64,000 bases of DNA from Prorocentrum cordatum (lineage: Eukaryota; Sar; Dinophyceae; Prorocentrales; Prorocentraceae): NCBI GenBank assembly GCA_963575745.1, contig CAUYUJ010017915.1, forward strand, positions 740,506 through 804,505, given 5' to 3'. Shown here in pieces: positions 10,780 through 20,084 of the stretch. A program made the position numbers and the translations under genes. Within the stretch, counting starts at the first letter, position 1. Each line of letters begins with the position of its first letter. The notes under the pieces were generated by a model that was not told the origin of the DNA, searched no databases, and saw only the letters and a program-made list of their open reading frames with translations.

Positions 10780-10985
10780 TCCTCGCCCGCCTCTCGCCCG
10801 CCCTCGCCCGCCTCCTCGCCCTCCTCCTCGCCCTCCTCGCCCGCCCTCCTCGCGCTCGCCCTCCCCCGCCTCGCCCGCCCTCGCTCGACCTCGCCCGCCT
10901 CGCCCGACCTCGCCCCCCTCTCGGCCTCGCCCTCGCCCTCGCCCTCGCCCGCCTCGGCCTTCTCGCCCGCCCGCCCGCGCCCGCG
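10780..10985 (+). repeat. CTCGCC-type hexamer array
   Basis: Degenerate tandem CTCGCC/CGCCCG units, about 200 bp, strongly C-rich on this strand. Confidence 0.85.
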
Positions 10986-11002
10986 CTTCTCCCGTCTGGG
11001 GC

Positions 11003-11207
11003 TCGAGCAGGGGGGGCCAGAGGATCGCGCCGCGTCGCCGATGCATCGGCGACGCGGCCTGATGTGGAGCGCGATCTGTTCCACGCCGACGTCGCCGATG
11101 CATTGCAGACGTCGCGGTTGCACCGCCGATGCATCGGCGATGCATTGGCAGTGCATCGGCGATGCGGCGCGATCCCCCGACCCCACCTGCTCGGACCCCA
11201 TTTGGGA
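11003..11207 (+). repeat. Dispersed foldback family E, copy 2
   Basis: Starts GAGGATCGCGCCGCGTCGCC near 11,023 and ends GATGCGGCGCGATCCCCCGA near 11,180. Several GCCGATGCATCGGCGATGC palindromes lie between. The closest relative is copy 1. Confidence 0.75.
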
Positions 11208-11383
11208 GACATCTCTTGCAGGAGCTCTTTCGCGCCCGCGATCGTGCCTGCCCGCCTCGCCCCGCCTTGCCCTCTCCCCCCGAGACTGGTCTTGGTTGTA
11301 TCCATCTTGCGCGTGACGGCGGTTACCTGGGCCAAGCCTTCCCGCCCCCCCCTTGTGACGCAAGCAGCCGTGCGTACGGTGGG

Positions 11384-11700
11384 TTCGCGTGATGTCGTGT
11401 CGACCGGCGGCGACCCCGCCGCCGGGGTTCAACGTTGAACACCCCAGGCTCAGGAGGGGAAAAAACACACAGACACGATACATCGTCGATCCCCAGGAAA
11501 TATGGGAAAGTATGAGAAGTGGGGGGGGAGACAAAAACCCAGAAAATATTTGGAAATATGGGGGATCCTGTTATTTGTGTGTATTTATTTTGTGAGCCCC
11601 AGGGCCCCTACACAGGCGACCCAGAATTGGTCGATGTTGAGCGATCTGACGATTTGAAAGCGGCCGATCCTTCAAGGCTGAACGATCCCCACGGCGTCAG
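11384..11700 (+). repeat. Family H, copy 2, split by a family G insertion
   Basis: The left part (11,393-11,440) and right part (11,642-11,700, ending CTGAACGATCCCCACGGCGT) together match the uninterrupted copy at 5,886-6,000. The intervening ~200 bp is family G. Confidence 0.7.
11441..11641 (+). mobile_element. Family G repeat nested in family H
   Basis: Contains AACACACAGACACGATACAT, ATGGGAAAGTATGAGAAGTG, ATCCTGTTATTTGTGTG and CAGGGCCCCT. The same words occur in the same order at 52,358-52,511. About 150-200 bp; whether it moved as a unit is inferred from its absence in the other H copy. Confidence 0.65.
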
Positions 11701-11927
11701 GAAACAGCGCAGGGGTCGACACGCCACGAGCCCGCAGGAGGGGCGGGATGGGGGCTGGGACCCCCCCCCTGCAGGTGCTCGCGCGCATGTTGTGGCGATC
11801 GCAGCACACCCCCGCCTCGACGTGCCCCACCCTGCCCCCGCGCTGCTGCTGCCTGGCCCCCCCGCTGGCCTTGGGTACCGACCGCCTGCGGAAGCATCCA
11901 CCTCCACCTCAGAGATTCGTTGGATTA

Positions 11928-11985
11928 GAGGGCTTCAGCGGCGTCCACCTGTGACATGTCACAGGTGGACGCCGCTGAAGCCCTC
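11928..11985. repeat. Perfect 58-bp palindrome with no spacer
   Basis: Two 29-base arms are exact reverse complements meeting at ACA|TGT (11,956/11,957). The right arm continues into gag-like sequence. Confidence 0.97.
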
Positions 11986-12052
11986 TTGAAGCCCTGTGAC
12001 GAGGCCGACTACGCGTGGCCAAATGGTCAAGCGGCCGACTACGCGGCCGCTG
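11957..12052 (+). pseudogene. Fragment of the gag-like ORF
   Basis: 11,957-12,020 matches 3,754-3,815 of the gag-like ORF (encoding ..QVDAAEALLKPNDETDYA..) with about 8 differences in 64. It then repeats GGCCGACTACGCG once more and ends. The first 29 bases also exist as an inverted copy immediately upstream. Confidence 0.75.
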
Positions 12053-12065
12053 AGCCCTTAGAGAT

Positions 12066-12196
12066 TTGAGGGTCAAGGTTTTTGGATGTGTTCGTTGGTG
12101 CCGGGAGTTGTTTCAGGCTCGGGATGCCTTCAGCAGCTGCGCTTCGCCAAGGTTGTTCCGGGGGTCACCCGAATCGCCCCGAACGGCCGCCGGAGA
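12066..12196 (+). repeat. Family D, copy 2
   Basis: Ends with GCAGCTGCGCTTCGCCAAGG, GGGGGTCACCCGAATCG and CCCCGAACGGCCGCCGGAG, the conserved right half of the family. Confidence 0.7.
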
Positions 12197-12960
12197 AGCG
12201 ATTTATAACCCCATACGCCAAACCTCCTCTCGCTGTGAAAACTCACGAGGGGACGTTTTTGAGAATCGTCTCATTGTTTTCCGTACCCGTTTCGGGAGTC
12301 CAATTTTTTTTTTCTTTTGCCCCGATTCCCCTGCATGAGGAAGCGGCCGAGGTTCCATTGCCGTTGTTTTTGATTGTGCGTATTTGTTCTGGTCTATCCT
12401 GGAGGCTTTGGTCGCCGCAGTTGGAGCCGAGTCGAAGCCCCGTCAAGAAAGCACCCGAAGCCAGGTTTACGGGTTGATTTCGGAGGGTAGGTAGGGAGAA
12501 GGAGGAGGGTCTCGAGGACAACAGTGGATGTTGGATGCGTCTACGATGTTGCAATACACCGTCCCAGCTTGAACTTCCACCTCGTAAGTCCTTGCACGAG
12601 TTATTTCTCATGTCGGTATCCGCCCCATTTAAACGATGGAAGGTGCCCCGTTTGTTGGCCATTCGGTAGAGGGTGTCGTTTTGATAGGAATCCGTGTTCC
12701 GTCTTTCTAGCCGTACGATGTGCAAAGAGGTACGGTTGTGGACCATGAATTCGAGGAAGTTTTCAGCTAGAGCCCCCGTATTGAAAAGGAATCGCCCGCC
12801 CATTCAGTGTGGCCGTTGGAGGTTTTTCTGGCGAAAGTCCGCGGCCCTCTGGCGAGAGCCTTGGTTTGAGACGCGACCGCCCTCGCTGCCTATCTGGTCG
12901 TGGAGCATTGGGAGGAGGACGAGGCCGCGCGGCGCGAAGGCGAGAGCCACCTTTCGAAAT
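12197..12960. other. No gene seen
   Basis: Unique-looking, lower-GC sequence. The longest minus-strand frame (12,243-12,803, 186 codons) has mixed composition but no motif I recognise. Confidence 0.45.
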
Positions 12961-12964
12961 CCAG

Positions 12965-13165
12965 GTGGCCCTCCTGCTGCTCCTCCTCTTCGTCCTCATC
13001 CTCTTCCTCCTCTTGCTCCTCTTCCTCCTCCTCTTCCTCCTCCTGTTCCTCCTCCTCCTCTTCTTCCTCCCCCTCCTTTTCCTGCGCCTTCTCCGCCTCC
13101 TCTTCCTCCTCCTCCTCGCCCTCCTCCTCCTCCTCCTCCTCCTCCTCCTCCTCCTCCTCGTCCGA
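12965..13165 (+). repeat. TCC/TTCC array
   Basis: Pyrimidine-only trinucleotide array with TCTTCC interruptions. Confidence 0.95.
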
Positions 13166-13272
13166 TGAATCGCGCGCGGAGCCGAGGCGAGATGATCCGA
13201 GGAGTGCGCGCGCACTCCTTGGCCGTGCCTGAGAGCTTCGGCCATCTCGCACGACGCTGCCCGCAGCTCGAC

Positions 13273-13320
13273 GGTCGAGCGGGGACGACGGCGGCGCTGA
13301 TGGCGACGACGGCGGCGCTG

Positions 13321-13384
<64 letters not shown>

Positions 13385-13440
13385 CGCTGACTGCGAGCCC
13401 GGCGGCGGCGGCGACGGCGACGACCGCGCCCACGCCGCCG
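13273..13440 (+). repeat. GAC array with GGCGAC flanks
   Basis: (GAC)n at about 13,325-13,385, flanked by degenerate GGCGGCGAC units. The Thr-rich and Asp-rich frames are artefacts. Confidence 0.9.
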
Positions 13441-13449
13441 CGATGACAA

Positions 13450-14220
13450 GTCTCGGCCTCTTTGGGCCCTCGCCGGGCGTCAAACGATGGCTCGGGACGA
13501 ACTTGTTGCGTCGGCGGCTGGGCAGGGGACGTCTGTGCTGGCGATGGAGGCCTAAACAGTGATGGCGTTAGAGCGAATTGTGCCATCATGCAAGAGGAGG
13601 AGCGGGGAAGGGCGCGGCCGAAAGAGGGGCGGACGGAGCGAGCGGCTCAGGGGGGACGGGTCGCTCCCCGAGCGGGCGGGGCTCGGGACAATCACCTTGT
13701 CTTGGGGGAAGGGGTCCAGATCTCTGGGGGTCCACGCTGCGAACACATCGCGACGTCGAAGGTCTGCTTTTGTCCACGGCAGCGCGCTGATGGGCTCCCC
13801 GCGGCGGCTGTGCTATTGACCCTGTGCTTGCCCCCTCCCGGTCCTCGGGAGTAGCGTAAGAGGGGACAGGCTCAGGGGGGGAACATCGGCTCCCAATCGC
13901 CCTTGGATCGCCGACATGGGGCCCGATAGCCCGCCCCGCCCATGAGACTGCGGATTCGCTATCGGGGGTCTGTTGCCGATCCATCTGGGATGTATCGCCG
14001 ATTTCAGCTGCGTGTCTTCCCCCCTGAGCTGGTCCTCCCCTGTCTTGGCCAATAATTCTCCCCCCCCCCTTCGGGTGCTGCTGAAGGTGCCCCTGGCCCA
14101 ACTTGGCATCGCTCGGACGTGTGCATTTTTTCCTCGGCTCGGATCACCCCGCGAAGCATACACTCTCGAAATCGAAACATGCACGGGTCATGGACGTCCG
14201 AGCAATGGCCAGCCAGGGTG
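13450..14220. other. No gene seen; short foldback
   Basis: A small inverted repeat at about 13,919-13,967 pairs CCCGATAGC with GCTATCGGGG. No supported coding region. Confidence 0.5.
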
Positions 14221-14224
14221 CCCC

Positions 14225-14345
14225 CAGCCTGTCGCGCCGCTTTTGAGGGGGTCCCTGGGGCCCTCGGGTCTGGGCGTTTCGATGGGGTTCCCTGGAGAGG
14301 CCGTTGGGGCCTCCCTGGAAGTCTCGGGGGACACCCTGGGCCACG
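14225..14345 (-). repeat. CCAAGA-family repeat, reverse orientation
   Basis: GGGGCCCTCGGGTCT, GGGGCCTCCCTGGAAG and CCCTGGGCC words, the reverse complement of the GGCCCCAAGA repeat seen at 20.1, 36.5 and 44 kb. Confidence 0.55.
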
Positions 14346-14371
14346 GACGATTCTATATGTCGGCGGCGAGC

Positions 14372-14705
14372 GAGAGGGGGCCCCTGCGGAGCCTCGGGGC
14401 CGTCAAAAGCGGAGAGGCCCCGGTCCCGGAGAAGTGGTTGAGAGTTCGGGGCCCGTGTCTGCGAAACTATCGAGACGTCGGATGTCTGGGTAAGCCGCTC
14501 CAGGGCAGGCCAGACCGCCTTGAGGGCCTTCCATCGGCGGCGAGCGAGGGGGTGGAGCGAGAAGGAGACGGCCTTCTCAGCAGGCGGCGTGGCTTCTCAG
14601 GAGCGCTCGCGCCCTCTGGGATGCCCTCTGCCCCTTCGGGGCAGGCTCAGAACACCTCTCAGAAGGCCGGGGGGACGTCCGAGCCTTCTGAGAGGGCCTC
14701 CTCCT
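14372..14705 (+). mobile_element. Foldback family C, copy 1, with long flank
   Basis: The core 14,533-14,705 has GGCGGCGAGCGAGGGGGTGG and GGCCTTCTCAGCAGGC at left and CCGAGCCTTCTGAGAGGGCC at right. The upstream 160 bp (GGAGCCTCGGGGCCGTCAAA, GTCTGGGTAAGCCGCTCCAG) is also present before copy 5 at 63.7-63.85 kb, so these two share the longer unit. Confidence 0.7.
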
Positions 14706-14850
14706 GCAACACACGCCCTGCTCGAGCCGGGCCTCCTGGTTCCCGACGGTCGACCATCGGTTTCTCTGGACGGGGCTCGGCAGCTCCCCCCGTGGAGGGT
14801 GGGACGCTCGGGAAAAGAGGTTGTGTTCCTCCTCTGGCACTGGGCTGAAG

Positions 14851-15002
14851 TCGGGCCCGTCCCTCTACAGGGGGGACATCCAAACATAGTCTAAACATGG
14901 TACGGGTACGTTTTTTGAATATGTTTGGGCATTTTTTGAGTTTTTTTGTTTTTGTTTTTTGTTTTTCGTCCAAAACCCCCCTGTAAGGGGACAGGCCCGA
15001 CC
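14851..15002 (+). mobile_element. Foldback (MITE-like) family B, copy 2
   Basis: Left end TCGGGCCCGTCCCTCTACAG; right end CTGTAAGGGGACAGGCCCGA. These are inverted repeats of about 22 bp. The AT-rich interior contains ACATCCAAACATAGTCTAAA and T-runs. Length about 152 bp. Confidence 0.8.
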
Positions 15003-15179
15003 TAACACTGGGCCCGGGCCCGCCGCCGACTACAGCAACACCCGACCCCTGATGTCCCGCGACCGAGCGAAGCGACCGCCGCGGCCCGCAGCCCGTCGTG
15101 GCGCCGAGAGCTACTTCGAGGGCAGGGCCCAGATCGAGGAGGCGCGGCAGACGGAGCTCGGGGGAGGACCACGGGGGCC

Positions 15180-15350
15180 ATGGCCACGGTGTCGCGGGGT
15201 CTCGTCGATGCGATCTCGGTCATTGTCCATGTCTGCCGCCGTCGATTCGCGAGGGTGATCCTCCAGATGGCGCTCACCGAGATGGACGGTGACCGAGATC
15301 GGCACGACGTCTCCGCGTGTTCGGTCTTGGCCGTGGCTCCCGCTGGTTCC
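15180..15350 (+). repeat. Dispersed repeat family I, copy 1
   Basis: Matches 58,770-58,945: CGTCGATTCGCGAGGGTGAT, CAGATGGCGCTCACCGAGAT, CGGCACGACGTCTCCGCGT are paired with close variants in order. Confidence 0.7.
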
Positions 15351-15459
15351 TCCCCTCGAGGAGCGGGTGCAGAAGCAGGGCGACAAGGCGCCCCCACCGC
15401 CGCTCTGCCCGCCTGCCTTCGGTGTCGGACGAACCTCGTGCCTCGAGGTTCGAGGCGTT

Positions 15460-15620
15460 CGGAGGCCTCCTCCTCCTCCTCCTCCTCCTCCTCGCCCTCC
15501 TCCTCCTCCTCCTCCTCCTCCTCCTCTTCCTCCTCCTCCTCCTCCCCCACCTCCTCCTCCTCCTCCTCCTCCTCCTCCTCCCCCTCCTCCCCCTCCTCCC
15601 CCTCCCCCTCCTCCTCGAGG
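15460..15620 (+). repeat. TCC array
   Basis: (TCC)n with CCCTCC interruptions. The 3' end runs into the left end of a family-D repeat. Confidence 0.95.
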
Positions 15621-15872
15621 TTCGTTTTCCTCGTGCAGGTGCCTGGCCTGGCTCTCCGAGAGCTGGTTGCGGCTGTGGATGTGTACGTGAGCGTGCCGCC
15701 GGGGGAGGCAGCAGAACGCCTCCTCGCCGATGCTCGAGGCTTTTGGGCGCCTTCCTGGGTTCTCGGCGGTTTTCCAGCCAGGGGATGCTTTCCGGCAGCT
15801 GCGCTTCGACGAGGGCGTTCCGGAGGTGCCCAGATCGTCCCGAACGGCCGTCGGAGACCCGAGGTGAGGTCC
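15605..15872 (+). repeat. Family D, copy 3 (longest uninterrupted)
   Basis: The reference copy for the family: CTCCTCGAGGTTCGTTTTCC at left, CTCGGCGGTTTTCCAGCC in the middle and CAGATCGTCCCGAACGGCCG at right. Confidence 0.7.
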
Positions 15873-16139
15873 GAAGGGCAGACGACAACTATCATTCGGT
15901 TCGGAGGAGGGGGGGGATGTGGCAAGGGGAGGAAGACATCTGCTGCATGCAACTGGCTTTCGCCCCGCCGCTTCTGACGTGTTCCACTGTACACTGGCGC
16001 CTCTGGCGCAAGGAAACGCTGGGGAAATTAGACGCTTGAGCTGATTTGCTAGCCCCTCTCTATTGCACTGCCCCTCTCGTCCGATCCGGCTGCTACCCTC
16101 CCCCCTCGCCTCCCGATTCGTTTCTTTGTTTCGGGGGTT

Positions 16140-16285
16140 GCTGAAGGCGCCCCTGGCCCAAGGTGCCCCCAGCTCTGCGCTCAATTGTAAAGCCCCTGGG
16201 GCTCCCTGGGCCTCGTGGGAGGGTGCTCTGGAGGCCGTGGGGGCCTCCTTGGAAGTCCTGAAGGCTCCTTGGGCCAGGCGCACCT
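16140..16285 (-). repeat. CCAAGA-family repeat, reverse orientation
   Basis: GCTGAAGGCGCCCCTGGCCC, CTCCCTGGGCC and TCCTTGGGCC words. It shares GCTGAAGG.GCCCCTGGCCC with 14,083-14,103. Confidence 0.55.
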
Positions 16286-16517
16286 CTGTCAACCCCCGAC
16301 TGTTGTTCTCTGACCGTCCCCCGATTCGTGGATCCGTGATCTTCGAGTCAAGGCGCTGAGATGAGGACCGTGTCGGGCTTTGGGCTCAGGAGGTGCTCTG
16401 CCCTGGGGCCGCTCTTTGGATTTACGCCCGGGAGCCTCTTTGGGGCCGCGGCTCGCCGTGGCCAGAAGAAAATTGAGGCCCCCTCGTTCCTGATCCAGCG
16501 CTCCTCATGGTAGTTTG

Positions 16518-16713
16518 GCGGCAAGCGAAGGGGGGAAATGAGGAGGAGAAGGCCTTCTCAGAAGGCCGCGGGACTTCTCAGAAGCCCTCGGGCCTTTTGA
16601 GAAATTGTTGTTTGTCGTCGGGGAAGGCTCAGAACACTTCTCAGAAGGCCGCAGGACGTCTGAGCCTTCTGAGAAGGCCTTCTCCTTCTCGCTTCCCCCC
16701 CTCGCTCGCCGCC
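16518..16713 (+). mobile_element. Foldback family C, copy 2 (best preserved)
   Basis: The left arm GGCGGCAAGCGAAGGGGGGA...AGAAGGCCTTCTCAGAAGGC and the right arm GCCTTCTGAGAAGGCCTTCT...CCCCCCCTCGCTCGCCGCC are near-perfect inverted repeats of about 55 bp. Total about 196 bp. The arms themselves contain nested GGCCTTCTCAGAAGGCC palindromes. Confidence 0.85.
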
Positions 16714-16857
16714 GAGTAGTAGCATGACGACCGCATGATTTGACGGCGCCGAGGCGCCGCTGCCGTTGCCCCTCGCAGGGCCTTCCCGCGGTTGCGTGTA
16801 AGCGCAGAGTCCGGTGCCCGGTGTCTTCTGCCCCGAAGAGCATCGGGCGTTGCGTCA

Positions 16858-17140
16858 TGGAGGAGGAGGAGGAGGAGGCGGAGGAGGAGGAGGAGGAGGA
16901 GGAGGAGGAGGAGGAGGAGGAGAGCAGGAGGAGGGGGAGGAGCATGAGGGGGAGGAGGAGGGTGAGGAGGGGGAGGGAGGAGGAGGAGGAGGAGGAGGAG
17001 GAGGAGGGAGGAGGAGGAGGAGGAGGAGGAGGAAGTGGAGAATGGGGAGGTGGAGGAGAGAGGAGGAGGAGGAGGAGGAGGAGGAGGAGGAGGGAGGAGG
17101 GAGGAGGAGGAGGAGGAGGTGGAGGGAGGGTGGGGAAGGG
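16858..17140 (+). repeat. GGA array
   Basis: Long imperfect GGA array, open on both strands. Confidence 0.95.
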
Positions 17141-17434
17141 AGGTGCACGGGGCCCCCGTGGCCCACAGGGGGCACGAGAGGTACACGATCCCCCCTTCCC
17201 ACATTTGTCGCACCCCCCCCTCCCCGCCTCACGCAACGCACCACTTGAGCAGCAGGACATCGAGGAATGGGAGGCGGCACACGCATGAGCTCTCGGAGCT
17301 CCGCGCAGAGGTCGGCGGCGGGCGCATCCCATGGGCGGCGACTCCGCCGCCGCCCAGCGGCGCGCGGGCCCAACAGCTATCCAAGAGATCTGCGCGCACC
17401 TCCGTCTAGACCTCTTAAGATGGTGTCGGAGTTG

Positions 17435-17545
17435 ACGTGGTTGGAGGATCGCGCCGCATCGCCGTTGCATCGGCGATGCGGCTTGATGTGGAGCTCGATT
17501 TTCGTCACGCCCACGGTGCCGGTTCATCGCTGACGTCGCCGACGC
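17435..17545 (+). repeat. Family E, copy 3
   Basis: GAGGATCGCGCCGCATCGCC, GGCGATGCGGCTTGATGTGG and GACGTCGCCGACGC are in the same order as in copies 1 and 2; the right half is diverged. Confidence 0.7.
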
Positions 17546-17711
17546 CTCCGGCAGTCCAATGTCGGTTTTTCTCATTTCAAGTGCCGTCTGCCTGGGGTCC
17601 CGTTTTTCAGCATCGGATCGAGTCCCATTCCCACTGGGCCATGGCATCTCAGCCCCACCAGCCCACCCTTCTCAGGTGGGGATAGGCCTTTCGAAACCCG
17701 CGGAGGACAGC

Positions 17712-17767
17712 TATACATATATAAATATATATAATACACCTCTATAGATACCTCTATATATAAATAT
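17712..17767 (+). repeat. TATA/ATACC-rich microsatellite
   Basis: ATATATAAATATATATAATA followed by CCTCTATA units; AT-rich in a GC-rich setting. Confidence 0.8.
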
Positions 17768-17829
17768 GTAGTCAGCCCCCCCGAGCACCCCATGTGGCCT
17801 TATCCCTGCGCTCACTCTTTTTCTCGCTT

Positions 17830-17925
17830 TCTCTCCGTTCCTCCTCTTCCTCCTCCTCCTCATCTTCCTCTTCGGTTGTCTTTCCTCCTCCCCCTCCGCA
17901 GCCTTCTCCTCCTCCTACTCCACCA
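17830..17925 (+). repeat. Short TCC tract
   Basis: Degenerate pyrimidine tract. Confidence 0.85.
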
Positions 17926-17944
17926 AAAAATCAACTTGTGGGAG

Positions 17945-18480
17945 GAGCGCTACCGCGAAATCATGCTATTCACAGGCTTTTTGTATTTTTTCCGTCGGTA
18001 ATGCCACCAAGCGCTGCTATTCACAGGGTTGTTTTTTGGTTTTCAGAGGATCTGCAAACTTTGCCAGGAGTCTTGCGGACGCCGAAAAACCAAAAACACA
18101 AGTGAATAGTAGTGTTTGGTGGCCGTCTGGTCACTAAGCCATACTATTCACATATGTTTCGGATGTTTTGGTTTCCACTGAGAACCAAAACACACACAAG
18201 ATAATAACAGTGTTTGGTGGCCTTGTGGCCACGAAACCATGCGATTCACATGCTTTTATGTTTTGTTTTTGTTGGGGGGGTCGACGATGCCACCAAAAAC
18301 TGCTATTCACAGGTTGCTTTGTTTTTTCTGGTTTCAAGAGGTCCGGTATACTTTCCTAGCGAGGCAGTCTTTGGAATCTTTGGAAACCAAGAAAATTGAA
18401 TAGCAGCGTTTGGTGGTATCACCGGCCGAAACAAACCGAACACATTTGTGAACAGCATGGTTTCGTGGCCATGCTGCTAC
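17945..18480. mobile_element. Cluster of nested inverted repeats (GCTATTCACA / TTTGGTGGC)
   Basis: The word GCTATTCACAGG (or TACTATTCACA, GCGATTCACA) recurs at about 17,964, 18,017, 18,149, 18,240 and 18,301. Its reverse complement GTGAATAGTAGTGTTTGGTGG or close variants occurs at about 18,102, 18,205 and 18,387. The intervening pieces share GAAACCATGC and CCAAAAC words. This gives several alternative stem-loops of 100-250 bp and looks like tandem or nested copies of one foldback element with GCTATTCACA ends. Confidence 0.6.
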
Positions 18481-18481
18481 T

Positions 18482-19020
18482 ATTGCTGCTACTGCTCCTC
18501 TTCCTCCTCCTCCTCCTGCGCCTTCTCCTCCTCCTCCTCTCTTCCTCCACCTTCTCCTCCGCCTCCTCCTCCTCGTCCTTCTCCTCTTCCTCTTCTGCTT
18601 CCTCCTCCCGTGCTCCTCTTCCTCCTCCGCCTGGTCCCCCCTTCTCTTCCTCCTCCTCCTCCTCCTATTCCTCCTCGTCATCATCCTCGTCCTCCTCCTC
18701 GCTCCTCCTCCTCCTCCTCCTCCTCCTCCTCCTCCTCCTCCCTTCCTCCTCCTTACCCTCCTCCTCTTCCTTCTCCTTCTCCTCCGCACCTTCTTCCTTT
18801 GCCTCCTCCCACGCACCTTCTTCCTCCTCCCGTGATCCTCCTCCTTTTCCTCCTCCTGCTCCTCCAGCTCCTCCTCCTCCGCCTGCCCCCCCTTCTCTCC
18901 CTCACCTTCCTACTCCTCCGCCTCCTCCTCCTGCTCCTCCTGCTTCTTTCCCCCCTCCTCCTCCTCTTCCTCATCATCCACCTCCACCTCCTCCTCTTCC
19001 TCCTCCCCCTCCTCCCCCCT
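18482..19020 (+). repeat. Long TCC/TTCC array
   Basis: About 540 bp, pyrimidine-only apart from scattered G and A. Confidence 0.95.
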
Positions 19021-19074
19021 TGATCAACCTATGAAGCAGCGGTTAGCAAACGGTTCTGTTCTTGACGGCACAAG

Positions 19075-19245
19075 GCGCAACCTATGGCACGACCAATAGG
19101 AGACGGTTGTATTTTCGGCCGTTGACGGTGCAAGTTATGGTGCAACCGATAGGAGACGGATGTATCCTCGGCCGCCGAGGGCGCAACCTATGGCGCAACC
19201 AATCTGAGACGCTTGTATTCTCGATCGCCGAGGGCACTACGGATT
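19075..19245 (+). repeat. 53-bp tandem repeat, three copies
   Basis: GCGCAACCTATGG and variants start at 19,075, 19,128 and 19,181, each followed by ACCAATAGGAGACGG..GTAT and CGGCCG/CGCCGAGGG. Confidence 0.9.
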
Positions 19246-19264
19246 GTTGCAACCAGTTTGGTTG

Positions 19265-20045
19265 AGGCGGAAGAAGAAGAGGCAGATGATGATGAGGAGG
19301 CGGACAAGGAAAGCGAGGAGGATGAGGAGGAGGAAGAGGAGGAAGAGGAAGGAGGGGGAGGAAGATAAGGAAGAGGAAGAAGACGTGGGGAAGACATGAT
19401 GAGGACGAGGAGGAAGAGAAGCAGGACGAGCAGGATTGCAATCGATTAGGCTGCAACCGACTGCATTGAAATAGATGTGACTGAGATCCGGAGTGTTGTA
19501 ATACATTGGCCTGCAATCGTAGTGAAGCTGATGCCCTCCTGGCCAGTCGGCCAGGAAGATGAGACGGAGGAAGAAGAAGAAGAGGATGAGGATGATGAGG
19601 CGGATGAGGAAAAGGAGGAAGGAGGATGAGAAGGAGGATGAGGAAGAGGAGGATGATCAGGAGGAGGAGGAAGATTAACAGGGGGAGGATAAGGAAGATG
19701 AGGAGGATGAGGACGAGGAGGAAGACGAACAGGAGGAGGAGGAGGAAGAGGAGGAGCAGAAGAAGGAGGAGGAAGATCATCGGAGTGGTGGGGTGCTGGG
19801 TGGTCTCTCCGTCCCTCCTCCTCCTACTCATCCTCATATTCCTTCTCCGCCTCCTTCCCCAACAAGGCTTGCGGGAGGAGCATGGTCAAGAACCCACGCT
19901 GGAAAACGAGGAGGGTGAGGAGGAGGAGGAGGACGACGAGGAAGAGGAGAGAAAGCAGGATGAGGGGTAGGAGGAGGACGAGGACGACGAGGAAGAGGAA
20001 ATGAAGCAGGGTGAAGGGCAGGAGGAGGAAGAGGAGGTCGAGTAG
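19265..20045 (+). repeat. Interrupted GGA/GAT/GAA arrays
   Basis: Purine arrays at 19,265-19,430, 19,555-19,785 and 19,910-20,045, separated by short unique pieces. Confidence 0.9.
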
Positions 20046-20084
20046 GGATGCCTGGGCGGTGGGGAGGCTGAACTATGTTTGCTC

